DNA from: an uncultured bacterium
GTDB taxonomy: Bacteria; Bacteroidota; Bacteroidia; Bacteroidales; Muribaculaceae
NCBI GenBank assembly: GCA_905214735.1
Contig: CAJMNI010000020.1
Span: 1-39,946 of the forward strand
Reading direction: 5' to 3'
Length of the DNA stretch: 39,946 bases
The translations under genes were made by a program, and so were the position numbers. Below the pieces are notes generated by a model. The model was not told where the DNA came from and did not search any database. It saw nothing but the letters and a program-made list of their open reading frames with translations. Positions 23,810 through 32,545 of this stretch are shown here, in pieces (the first letter of the stretch is position 1; every line of letters begins with the position of its first letter).

Positions 23810-24940
23810 TTAGTGGCGATCCTCTTTACGCGGCTCCTTGTTTGCCTCCTTGAGTTCGTCTTTATGGTCATCCTTGCGCTTGTCGGCGCGGTCGGGCTTA
23901 GGGGCTTTGCGGAGGGGATTGCGGGCGGCCTGGAGATGGCGCCGGCGGGTGCGGAAGATGTCGATGGCGCGATAGATTGCCTCGCGCATCGACTGCGGGT
24001 CGGCGATTCCTTTCCAGGCGATGTCGCAGGCGGTGCCGTGGTCGGGGCTGGTGCGCACGAACGGCAGCCCGGCCGTGAAGTTGACGCCGCCCGTGCGGGC
24101 GATGGTCTTGAAGGGGGCGAGTCCCTGGTCGTGATACATCGCCACCACGCCGTCGAAATTGCGGTATCCCCGGTCGCTGGCGAAGAAGGCGTCGCTGCTG
24201 AAAGGCCCGAAGGCCATGATTCCCTCGTCGGCCAGATCGTTGATTGCCGGGATGATTTGCTCCTTCTCCTCGGAACCGATCACACCGCCGTCGCCGCAGT
24301 GGGGGTTGAGTCCGAGCACTGCGATCCGGGGGCGTTCGATGCCGAAATCCTGACGGAGCACGGCGTCGAAGCGGCGCACCGTGTCAGCCACCCGCTCGCG
24401 CGTGATGGCCTGCGGGATCTCCGAAATCGGCAGATGGGTAGTGACGAGCGCCACTCTCAGCGAGTCCTCGAAGAGGATCATCTGCGCCTTGAATCCGTCG
24501 CCGGCGCGGTCGGCGAGATATTCGGTGTGGCCGGGGAAATGAAACGCGTCGCTCTGCACGGCCTCCTTCGAGATGGGGGCGGTGACGATCACGTCGATGT
24601 CCCCCTCCTTGACGGCGGCCACGGCCTCTTCGAGGGCCTTGACGGCCGCGGCTCCCGAGGCGGCGTCGGGCTGACCCGGCTCAACCTTGATGTCGGGAAG
24701 CCGGAGGTCGACCACATTGATGCGGCCATCGCGGGCTTCGGCGGCGCTTGCCACAGCCGCCATCGGCGGCAGCTGGATCTGCAGCTCCTTTGCCGCGCGC
24801 TCAATGAGCCGCATGTCGGCAAAGAGCACCGGAGTGAATATTTCCGGAATCTGCTCGTCGGCCAAGGCCTTGAGCATCACCTCGTAGCCTACGCCGTTAT
24901 AATCTCCGTGGGTTATTCCGACCCTTATGTTTCTTGCCAT
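23810..24940 (-). CDS. pdxA: 4-hydroxythreonine-4-phosphate dehydrogenase with basic tail
   Basis: A 376-residue enzyme of pyridoxal-5'-phosphate synthesis, oxidising 4-phosphohydroxy-L-threonine with NAD. Recognisable parts are the N-terminal VGITHGDYNGVGYEV, then VTAPISKEAVQ, the metal-binding His in FHFPGHTEYLA, then LNPHCGDGGVIGSEE, and MYHDQGLAPFKT near the C-terminal domain. The last ~50 residues (from about RRRHLQAARNPLRK) form a Lys/Arg/Asp/Glu-rich tail outside the family's usual end. It starts 36 bases after rlmN and probably shares its transcript with the inositol genes downstream, which have no obvious metabolic link to it. Confidence 0.94.
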   Translation of the reverse strand: MARNIRVGITHGDYNGVGYEVMLKALADEQIPEIFTPVLFADMRLIERAAKELQIQLPPMAAVASAAEARDGRINVVDLRLPDIKVEPGQPDAASGAAAVKALEEAVAAVKEGDIDVIVTAPISKEAVQSDAFHFPGHTEYLADRAGDGFKAQMILFEDSLRVALVTTHLPISEIPQAITRERVADTVRRFDAVLRQDFGIERPRIAVLGLNPHCGDGGVIGSEEKEQIIPAINDLADEGIMAFGPFSSDAFFASDRGYRNFDGVVAMYHDQGLAPFKTIARTGGVNFTAGLPFVRTSPDHGTACDIAWKGIADPQSMREAIYRAIDIFRTRRRHLQAARNPLRKAPKPDRADKRKDDHKDELKEANKEPRKEDRH

Positions 24941-24976
24941 AATATTCTATATGTCACGCGGTCTTTGACCGGGTTT

Positions 24977-26056
24977 TTATTTCTTCTGACGGTCGTCGGC
25001 CTGCTTTTTGCCGGCGAGCATACCGCATGCGGCGGCGATGTCTTCGCCCCGCGAGGCGCGGATCGTCGCGGTGATGCCCTTGGAATTGAGATAGTTGCGG
25101 AACATCAGCATTCGCTCCTCCGAAGCCGTGTGGAGGTCGACTCCCGGATTGGCGTGGAAGCGGATGAGGTTCACGCGGCAGTCGAGGTTGCCGATGAGCT
25201 TGATGAGCATGTCGGCATGGGCGATGTCGTCGTTGACGCCGCGCCACATAATGTATTCGAGCGAGAGGCGCCGCTGATGGGAGAAGTCGTAGGCCGATAG
25301 CATTTTCATCACGGCCGATATCGGGAACGCCTTCTGGGCGGGCATCATCGACTCGCGCTGGGCGGTGTCGGCCGTATGGACCGATACGGCCACATGGACC
25401 TGAGTGCGGTCAAGGAGCTCCTTGAGCTGCGGGAGCTTGCCGACGGTGCTGACGGTGATTCGCTTCGGGCTCCATGCCAGGCCCCAGGGGGCGGTGAGGA
25501 TCTCTATGGCTGTGAGCACGGCGTCAAGGTTGTCGAGGGGTTCGCCCATGCCCATGAAGACCACGTTGGTCAGCTCGGTCATCGGGGTCTCTCCCTTTCG
25601 CGGACGCGGCGGGATGCTCAGGATCTGGTTGATGATCTGAGCGGCCGTGAGGTTCTTGCGGAACCCCATCTTGCCGGTGGCGCAGAAATAGCAGTTCATC
25701 TTGCAGCCCACCTGGCTGCTGACGCAGAGGGTGGCCCGGTCGTGGTCGGGGATATAGACCGACTCCACCGAAGTCCCGTCGCCGGTGTTGAAAAGGTATT
25801 TCACAGTGCCGTCGGATGAGCGGACGCTCTTCGCCGGCGCGCTGCGGCCTATGACATAATTCTCGGCGAGCCATTCCTTGTTGCGCTTGGAGATGTTGAC
25901 CATCTCGTCGAAACTTTCGGCTCTCTTGGCATAGATCCAGTCGGCGAGCTGCTTGCCCACGAACTTCGGCATCTTGCCCTTGTAGGCCACGTCCTGAAGC
26001 TGCCGGAGCGTCATGCCTATCAGGCTCGGCTTATCGGCTGTGTTTGCTGTTTCCAT
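24977..26056 (-). CDS. rlmN: Dual-specificity 23S rRNA/tRNA adenine-C2 methyltransferase
   Basis: A 359-residue radical-SAM enzyme that methylates C2 of A2503 in 23S rRNA and A37 in some tRNAs. The [4Fe-4S] motif CKMNCYFC is preceded by the conserved catalytic Cys in RATLCVSSQVG. The second catalytic Cys is in DIAAACGMLAGK near the C-terminus. GMGEPLDN and the Ser/His block after it are also typical. The short tail ends basic (KKQADDRQKK). It is the first gene of the minus-strand group running into pdxA and the inositol-lipid genes. Confidence 0.97.
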   Translation of the reverse strand: METANTADKPSLIGMTLRQLQDVAYKGKMPKFVGKQLADWIYAKRAESFDEMVNISKRNKEWLAENYVIGRSAPAKSVRSSDGTVKYLFNTGDGTSVESVYIPDHDRATLCVSSQVGCKMNCYFCATGKMGFRKNLTAAQIINQILSIPPRPRKGETPMTELTNVVFMGMGEPLDNLDAVLTAIEILTAPWGLAWSPKRITVSTVGKLPQLKELLDRTQVHVAVSVHTADTAQRESMMPAQKAFPISAVMKMLSAYDFSHQRRLSLEYIMWRGVNDDIAHADMLIKLIGNLDCRVNLIRFHANPGVDLHTASEERMLMFRNYLNSKGITATIRASRGEDIAAACGMLAGKKQADDRQKK

Positions 26057-26073
26057 TGAGCGGGGGTCTTACT

Positions 26074-26081
26074 CAAAAATA
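26074..26081 (-). promoter_or_regulatory. -7 promoter box (TATTTTTG) for the rlmN group
   Basis: Minus-strand TATTTTTG about 18 bases upstream of the rlmN ATG; the leader would be about 11 bases. It lies in one of two copies of GGGGTCTTACTCAAAAA (26063 and 26108). Confidence 0.5.
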
Positions 26082-26119
26082 TATTGACGCGAGGTCTTGT
26101 TTGACGCGGGGTCTTACTC

Positions 26120-26150
26120 AAAAAATGAAGCGACCGCGAGCGGCCGCTTC
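26120..26150 (-). terminator. Intrinsic terminator of the PpiD-like gene
   Basis: Minus-strand hairpin GAAGCGGCCGC / GCGGTCGCTTC (one G-T pair), then A and six T. Confidence 0.8.
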
Positions 26151-26180
26151 GTTATGATTCAAGTCCGGAGGAAGCGGCTC

Positions 26181-28322
26181 TTACTCGCCGGCTTCGAACT
26201 TATAGATGTTGTTTTTGAATTTCTGCGCTCCCATGAGCAGGCCTTTCAGGTCGGGGTTGATGAGCTGCATATACTGCTGCTGCATCATCTGCTCGTTGAA
26301 GGGGATTTCAGCTTTGGCCGAGCGGATCACCTGGTAGACGTAGACGCCGTCGAGACCCTTCGTGATCACCGGTTTGCCGGCTTTCGCGCCGCAGATCATA
26401 CCGGTCACCTCGGGATCGTTCACGCCGGGGTTGCGGCCGAAGCGGAATGAGGGAAGAGTCTGGGCGTTGACGCCCATAGCCTTTGCGGCTGCGGCCATCG
26501 AGCCTGTGTGGGGCTTATAGGTCTTCACCAGAGCGTCGCCGGCTTTCTGGGCGCGGACCTTCTCGGTGAGATATTCCTTCACGTCGGGGTTGGCGAGCGG
26601 ACGATATTCATCATAAGCGCGGTTGATGCAGGCTGCGTAGAGCACGGGAGCCGTCGGGTTCTTGGCCTCGTAGATGTGGCTGACCTCGCCCTCTTCGCCG
26701 TCGATGATCACCCAGCGCATCACCTGACGCGTCTCGGCGTAATACTGGTTGCCGCCGGGGAACATCGGGATAGCCGGGGTCGAAGCGTCGACCGAATAGC
26801 TCTGGAGGTTATATCCGCTCTTCGAAGCTGCGGAAGCGAACTTGGCGGCGGTGTTGTTGGCGGCGAGATATTTCTCGAGTTTCGCGCGGGCGTCGCCGAG
26901 AGTCTTCGAGCTGGGGCCGAGCACGTAGTTGGCCTCGTCGAAGGAATAGACAGTGACGGGAGCCGTCTGCTTAACCACCTGGGCTATCAGGGCGCCCTGA
27001 GCGCCGCTCTGGAGAGTGATGAAGCGGCCGCCGGCTTTCACGAGCGAGTCAAGCTGCTCTTTCGGAAGGGCGTTGGTCGGACCATCGGCCGTATAGAGAG
27101 GAATCCACTGGTTGAGCTGGGTAGCCACGCTGTCGACGGAGAAACGGACGCTGATCGAGTCGACGCTGAGGCCGCCGTTGAGCGCTGTCATAACTTTCTT
27201 GCCGAGGTCGGGGGTAGCGGTCTGGACCACGTTGAGCTGGATGGAGTCAACCTCCTGGCTGCGCGATTTCAGGCGGTAGGCCGTGAAGCCCTGGATGCCC
27301 TGGCGGAGCACTGCGGCGCTGTCGAGCGGAGTGCTTTCGAGGAATGTCTTGAGCGAGGAGTCGCTGACGTCGCTGGCGCGGAGATTGTGGTTCTCGATGG
27401 AGACGCCCTCTTTCTTCAGGTCTTTCGAAAGAGTTCCGGCTGCGGAGTTGAGTGCTGCCACTGTCTTGGCGGCGAGCTGGCGGGCTGCGTTCTGGTCAGC
27501 CTCGGAGGGCATGACTGTAACGGCGATGAAGCTGATGTCTTTTGTAGGCTCCGACACTTTGAATGTGCCTTTCTCCTTGTCGTAAGCGGCCTGGAGTTCC
27601 TGGTCGGAAACGGGATATTTCTTGGGGTCGAGCTGGCCGAAGGGGCGGAAAGCCACGGCCACTTCCTTGGTGTCGACATAGTCGCCGTAGAGGGCCTGGA
27701 GGTCAAGCTTGTTGGGGCGCACTGTGCTGGCGAGCAGACGCGAATAGATCTGACGCACAATCAGCTTCTTGGCCTTGTTCTCGATGGAGAGCCATGTGCG
27801 CTGGTAAGGTTCTACCTGAGCGTCGGTCAGACCGTTTTTCTTCGGGTTGAAGATCAGGTCGTAGGCCTGCTGGGGAGTCTGGAAGTTGAATCCCGACTGC
27901 ATGAGGCTCTGGAACACCGGCTGGAGTTCCTGCATGATCTGCTGGTTGGGATTGTCGATCATATAATAGCGGAGGAGATTGCCTGTGCACTGGATGCCTG
28001 CTTTTTGGGCGGCTTCGTCGATGAGCTTCTCCTGGATCAGCTGGTCGAGGGCGAGCTGGGGAAGGAGCTGGGTGTCGAACTGGTCGGCCTGGGCCGGGTT
28101 CTGGCGGCGCATCTCCTCAAGCTGCTGGTTGAGCTCCTCGCGCTTCTGCTGATATTCGGTATAATCGATTTTGGTGGAGCCGACTTTGGCCACCGTTGTC
28201 TGGTCGCCGAAGATATTGCGGCTGTTGGTGAGGGCGTCTCCCACGATGAAAGCGAGGAGAGCCACGCCGATCACAATGATCAGAAAGACTGATTTACTTC
28301 TGATTTTCTCTAATGTTGCCAT
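26181..28322 (-). CDS. ppiD: PpiD-like membrane-anchored peptidyl-prolyl isomerase/foldase
   Basis: A 713-residue periplasmic chaperone anchored by one N-terminal membrane helix (VFLIIVIGVALLAFIVGDAL). The N-terminal SurA/PpiD-type chaperone segment follows (VAKVGSTKIDYTEYQQKREELN, DQLIQEKLIDEAAQKAGI). The mid-region holds parvulin-like repeats (SDQELQAAYDKEKGTFKVSEPTKDISFIAV) and a probable PPIC-type domain around residues 340-460. The pattern matches the Bacteroidetes peptidylprolyl isomerase with SurA_N_3 domain, which helps outer-membrane and secreted proteins fold. The isomerase domain looks divergent, so catalytic activity is uncertain. It is a single gene with promoter at 28458 and terminator at 26120. 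Confidence 0.88.
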   Translation of the reverse strand: MATLEKIRSKSVFLIIVIGVALLAFIVGDALTNSRNIFGDQTTVAKVGSTKIDYTEYQQKREELNQQLEEMRRQNPAQADQFDTQLLPQLALDQLIQEKLIDEAAQKAGIQCTGNLLRYYMIDNPNQQIMQELQPVFQSLMQSGFNFQTPQQAYDLIFNPKKNGLTDAQVEPYQRTWLSIENKAKKLIVRQIYSRLLASTVRPNKLDLQALYGDYVDTKEVAVAFRPFGQLDPKKYPVSDQELQAAYDKEKGTFKVSEPTKDISFIAVTVMPSEADQNAARQLAAKTVAALNSAAGTLSKDLKKEGVSIENHNLRASDVSDSSLKTFLESTPLDSAAVLRQGIQGFTAYRLKSRSQEVDSIQLNVVQTATPDLGKKVMTALNGGLSVDSISVRFSVDSVATQLNQWIPLYTADGPTNALPKEQLDSLVKAGGRFITLQSGAQGALIAQVVKQTAPVTVYSFDEANYVLGPSSKTLGDARAKLEKYLAANNTAAKFASAASKSGYNLQSYSVDASTPAIPMFPGGNQYYAETRQVMRWVIIDGEEGEVSHIYEAKNPTAPVLYAACINRAYDEYRPLANPDVKEYLTEKVRAQKAGDALVKTYKPHTGSMAAAAKAMGVNAQTLPSFRFGRNPGVNDPEVTGMICGAKAGKPVITKGLDGVYVYQVIRSAKAEIPFNEQMMQQQYMQLINPDLKGLLMGAQKFKNNIYKFEAGE

Positions 28323-28396
28323 TCTTTATATAGCTGTTGTTTATTATCTGATTGGTGATTGGAAATCGCTGAGAGTCAGGCCGGCAAATGCATGAC

Positions 28397-28455
28397 AAAA
28401 AGCGCGTTGAAGCCGCGTTTTTCCCCTGTCGGGGCAAAACTGGTCGACTTCAACG
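28397..28455 (-). terminator. Terminator-like hairpin between metK and the PpiD gene
   Basis: Minus strand: CGTTGAAGTCG pairs with CGGCTTCAACG around a 30-base interior that holds a CCCC-GACA-GGGG hairpin, then GCTTTTTG. It is probably the metK terminator. It overlaps the start region of the PpiD transcript, so it could also fold in that leader. Confidence 0.45.
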
Positions 28456-28457
28456 TG

Positions 28458-28465
28458 CAAAGATA
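28458..28465 (-). promoter_or_regulatory. -7 promoter box (TATCTTTG) for the PpiD-like gene
   Basis: Minus-strand TATCTTTG just after the metK stop; the leader would be about 130 bases. Confidence 0.5.
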
Positions 28466-28477
28466 ATATTTTTCGCG

Positions 28478-29815
<1,338 letters not shown>

Positions 29816-29861
29816 TGTTTCGTTGTTGCTTTTTTGTTGTTAATACAGATCGGGAGCCTGC

Positions 29862-29894
29862 AAAAAAAATGACAACCGCTTAGCTGCGATTGTC
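29862..29894 (-). terminator. Intrinsic terminator inside the metK leader (possible attenuator)
   Basis: Minus strand: GACAATCGC / GCGGTTGTC hairpin with 6-base loop, then A and eight T. It lies about 50 bases before the metK ATG and after the promoter box at 30038. Confidence 0.75.
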
Positions 29895-30031
29895 GATTGA
29901 AGTGCCCAAGCTGTCTGCGGGAATGCGCGTGGCGTATGGTTCCCGCAGTTGCAGTTTTAGCATTTTTTCCAGTGGTCGCAAGCAGCCAAATTTTTCCACT
30001 TTGTCATCGTCGGGCGGAAGCCTTCCGATTA
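29895..30031 (-). ncRNA. Structured metK leader RNA (candidate riboswitch or small RNA)
   Basis: This is the RNA between the promoter at 30038 and the terminator at 29862. In order on the minus strand it shows hairpin CGGAAGGCTTCCG, stem AGTGG/CCACT around a 20-base loop, the single-stranded stretch AAAATGCTAAAACTGC, then a 9-bp hairpin CTGCGGGAA/TTCCCGCAG (29940-29948 with 29915-29923), then the terminator. SAM-I riboswitch core sequence is not present. GCTAAA occurs as in SAM-II RNAs, but the rest of that consensus is not evident. The remaining ~100 bases up to the next gene at 30168 hold the promoter and nothing else I recognise. Confidence 0.4.
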
Positions 30032-30037
30032 CGTCGG

Positions 30038-30045
30038 CAAAGTTA
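30038..30045 (-). promoter_or_regulatory. -7 promoter box (TAACTTTG) for metK
   Basis: Minus-strand TAACTTTG, the same octamer as four other promoters in the window. Confidence 0.6.
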
Positions 30046-30167
30046 CAAAATTTGTGCTTGTCTGCCAAATATATTTTCTATTTTTCCGCGTTTTTCCGCG
30101 TTCTTTTTCCGCCTGGGTCAGCCCGGGCCTGTTATGGCGCATTTTTCATGCGCCGGAGGTCGCTTGA

Positions 30168-30737
30168 TTAGAACTTGCTGAAATTGCGGTTGAGGCTGCG
30201 GAGCGAGAAGGCGAGGCCGATTCGGTAGATGCCGTAGATCATCAGCGAGATGCCGAGCCAGAGCCATGCGGTGATTTCGCCGAGGATGGGGTTGGTGATG
30301 AAGATTGTGGCGAGGAAGATAGTGGCCAAGAGGAGGATCACCATCCAGATGACGCCCCAACCGAAGAAGGAAGACATGAAGCAGGCTTCGCAAAGCGAAC
30401 CTATGGCGGCGACGATCATCCAGATGCCGACGGCGTAGATGAATGCCACGGAGAGGACTGCTTCGGGAAGGCAGAGGAGCCAGACGCCGCAGCAGATCTC
30501 AAGCAGACCGAGGAAAAGGCTCCAGCCCCAGTTGAGGTTGGCGCGGGTGTTGCTGACGCCATAACCGAGGTCGAAGCAACCGGCCACGAGCATACCGGCC
30601 GAGAATATATATGCCATTACGGGGATTGAGGTCGAGGGGGAAGCGAGACACCAGATGCCGAAGCCGAGAAGGATGATGCCTGTGAAGAGCGGAATCCACC
30701 AGAATCTGGTGAGACCGATTGTAAAATTGCGTTTCAT
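30168..30737 (-). CDS. HdeD/DUF308-family membrane protein
   Basis: A 189-residue protein made almost wholly of six hydrophobic segments: WWIPLFTGIILLGFGIWCL, PVMAYIFSAGMLVAGCF, WGWSLFLGLLEICCGVWLL, AVLSVAFIYAVGIWMIV, GVIWMVILLLATIFLATIF and ITAWLWLGISLMIYGIY. This is the duplicated three-helix unit of the HdeD acid-resistance membrane protein family (DUF308). The function in Bacteroidetes is unknown. Its upstream region is occupied by a tandem repeat starting 9 bases before the ATG, so expression might vary with repeat number. Confidence 0.85.
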   Translation of the reverse strand: MKRNFTIGLTRFWWIPLFTGIILLGFGIWCLASPSTSIPVMAYIFSAGMLVAGCFDLGYGVSNTRANLNWGWSLFLGLLEICCGVWLLCLPEAVLSVAFIYAVGIWMIVAAIGSLCEACFMSSFFGWGVIWMVILLLATIFLATIFITNPILGEITAWLWLGISLMIYGIYRIGLAFSLRSLNRNFSKF

Positions 30738-30745
30738 AGCCTTTA

Positions 30746-30822
30746 TTTAAGTTTAAAGTTTAGGGTTTAAAGTTTAGGGTTTAAAGTTTAGGGTTTAAAG
30801 TTTAAAGTTTAGGGTTTTAGGG
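30746..30822 (+). repeat. Tandem 14-bp repeat TTTAAAGTTTAGGG (telomere-like)
   Basis: About four to five units of TTTAAAG-TTTAGGG, with one unit expanded by an extra TTTAAAG, directly upstream of the HdeD-like gene. The half-unit TTTAGGG equals the plant telomere heptamer by coincidence. Degenerate traces (CTAAACTTAAA) continue near 30870. Confidence 0.85.
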
Positions 30823-30923
30823 AAGGGCCTTTAGGGAAGCAGGCTGGCACGCCTAAAACCTATAATCTAAACTTAAATTCGGCTATTAAAGTTCGGTGCT
30901 GTTGAGCCGGGGGCGCATTTTTG

Positions 30924-32357
30924 TCAGCCTACGGCTATTTTCTTGCGCTCTTGCCCGCAGACCACTATGTAGATTCCGCGCTGCAGGGGGATGAAGCTTT
31001 CTGACGCGGTGGCTATGCCGGAGGCGGCGGGGATGCCGTCGGCAGATATTATGGAATATTGTGTCGGGGTGCCGGCGGTGATGCTGATTCCGCCGGTCGC
31101 TGTCTTTATACTCACCGTTTCGCCCGCTTCCACATCCTCTACGCCAAGGGCAACTCCGTCGATAAATACGTTTTTCAAGGCTCCGATCTTGCGCTGGTCG
31201 GTGAAGACGAAGTCGAGGTAGAGCTGCACCCATCGCTGGCCGGTGTAATACATCGGAAGGTCTACGGTCCATGTCCGGAATCCGGGTTCTGATTCCGGGA
31301 GTTCGGCGTCGGCTATGTTCATCACGTTGTCCGAGCCGAGCAGGAGTCCGCGGAGGGAGGCTTTGGCAGCTTCTGGGCCTCCGTAGATGTCGAGGGCGAC
31401 AGTCACGCTTTCCGTGCCGCCGGTGGAGAAACGGGGGAATCCGATGCGCCCTTTCGTGTGGGATTCTCCGGTCATGAGGATTCCTTCTCCCTCCTCGCCT
31501 TCAATGGCAGAGGCGAAGTCGATGAATTCCCAGCGGGCGGTATACTCATCATCGGGCACAGGAGCGGTCCAGGGAAGAGAGGCGGGGAGGCCGTCGGTGA
31601 GCCGGAAATCCTCCTGATAGGGGAGGGTATAGCTTCGGCCGAGCACTTCCGAGACTACTGTCAGCGCCGGCGATTTGCCGATATTGTTGACCGGCCTGAC
31701 ACCTATTTCTATATATTTCTGGGGCTCGTCGGCTCCGTAAAGATATCTGAACTCGGTTACGCTCCGGATATCGCCTATAAATTCCCAGGCCTCCGGATCG
31801 TTGGAGGGAAGTGGCGAACCGGTGGTGTTGAGATAGATTTCGTAGGTGATGGGGGAGGAGGTGAGGGTGGCGGAGTGGTATCCTTTCTCGGGGCGTTCCC
31901 AGAGCAGGATCATGCCGCTGAGGTCGGGATTTGGATATGCCTTGAGGGCGGTGACGTCGCCGGGGACGTCGAAACCGGTATAGACGGAAACAGTTTCGGT
32001 CGGACCGACATCGCTGCCGATGGAGGCGCGGATGCCTATCTCGTTGACTCCCTGCTCGGTGTCGATCACCACTGTGATTCTCGAACCCGGGAAACCGGAA
32101 GACACGACCGAATTTCCGTTGCAGCTCACCCGGGCCGAGAGCCGGGTGTCATCTTCAATCGGATAGCCGGCCACGTCCGATTCGGGGAACGTAAAGCTCA
32201 CCTGGGCCATCGGGGTTGCTGTGCCGTTGACGTTATAGACAGTAATATCGGAGACTTTGCCCGGAGCGTAGGTGATATCGGCAGCCGCAGGCAAGGTGAA
32301 TCCCGTCGCAGCCGCGGCAACAACGCAAATAGCAAAGAGGTAAAGTCGCTCAATCAT
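30924..32357 (-). CDS. Secreted protein with type IX-like C-terminal sorting domain
   Basis: A 477-residue exported protein starting MIERLYLFAICVVAAAATG, a signal peptide with likely cleavage after PAAA. The body has fibronectin-like beta modules (VTALKAYPNPDLSGMILLWERP) and a jelly-roll-like stretch (GRIGFPRFSTGGTESVTVALDIYGG). The end, SIISADGIPAASGIA then LQRGIYIVVCGQERKKIAVG, has the pattern of type IX secretion sorting domains (GiYiv...g...Ki.v). Surface attachment or secretion is inferred. The frame is open 12 codons further upstream to an ATG at 32393, but the promoter box TATATTTG at 32362 lies inside that stretch. Confidence 0.7.
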   Translation of the reverse strand: MIERLYLFAICVVAAAATGFTLPAAADITYAPGKVSDITVYNVNGTATPMAQVSFTFPESDVAGYPIEDDTRLSARVSCNGNSVVSSGFPGSRITVVIDTEQGVNEIGIRASIGSDVGPTETVSVYTGFDVPGDVTALKAYPNPDLSGMILLWERPEKGYHSATLTSSPITYEIYLNTTGSPLPSNDPEAWEFIGDIRSVTEFRYLYGADEPQKYIEIGVRPVNNIGKSPALTVVSEVLGRSYTLPYQEDFRLTDGLPASLPWTAPVPDDEYTARWEFIDFASAIEGEEGEGILMTGESHTKGRIGFPRFSTGGTESVTVALDIYGGPEAAKASLRGLLLGSDNVMNIADAELPESEPGFRTWTVDLPMYYTGQRWVQLYLDFVFTDQRKIGALKNVFIDGVALGVEDVEAGETVSIKTATGGISITAGTPTQYSIISADGIPAASGIATASESFIPLQRGIYIVVCGQERKKIAVG

Positions 32358-32361
32358 GCGG

Positions 32362-32369
32362 CAAATATA
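32362..32369 (-). promoter_or_regulatory. -7 promoter box (TATATTTG) almost abutting the start at 32357
   Basis: Minus-strand TATATTTG ends 5 bases before the ATG, so a transcript from here would begin at or next to the start codon (leaderless). Confidence 0.45.
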
Positions 32370-32517
32370 GCAAAAAATCCTGTAAATAGACATTTTTTAT
32401 GACGCAAGCTCTAAAATCGCGACCCCTTAGGAAGAAAGAATCGGGTGCTTAAATGACGATTTTTGCAATTTTTTGTAAAAATCGCGAATTATCCGCCTGA
32501 ATTCGAAAAATAATTTG

Positions 32518-32525
32518 TATTTTTG
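32518..32525 (+). promoter_or_regulatory. -7 promoter box (TATTTTTG) for the RloA/RloB pair
   Basis: TATTTTTG fits TAnnTTTG, about 20 bases upstream of the ATPase ATG. Confidence 0.5.
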
Positions 32526-32545
32526 TGAAACTGAAATCCTCAATT

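Noticed and set aside
23804..25300. Long plus-strand frame across pdxA and part of rlmN
   Set aside because: It crosses two well-identified minus-strand genes and their intergenic gap and has no recognisable domain.
26063..26124. Duplicated 17-base segment GGGGTCTTACTCAAAAA upstream of rlmN
   Set aside because: Probably a small local duplication; one copy holds the promoter box and the other the terminator T-run, with no sign of further function.
26508..28292. 594-codon frame antisense to the PpiD-like gene
   Set aside because: Same reasoning; the minus-strand gene has promoter, terminator, membrane anchor and family motifs.
30746..30822. True telomere repeat or eukaryotic contamination
   Set aside because: TTTAGGG alternates with TTTAAAG and is flanked by Bacteroidales genes on both sides; it is a short bacterial tandem repeat.
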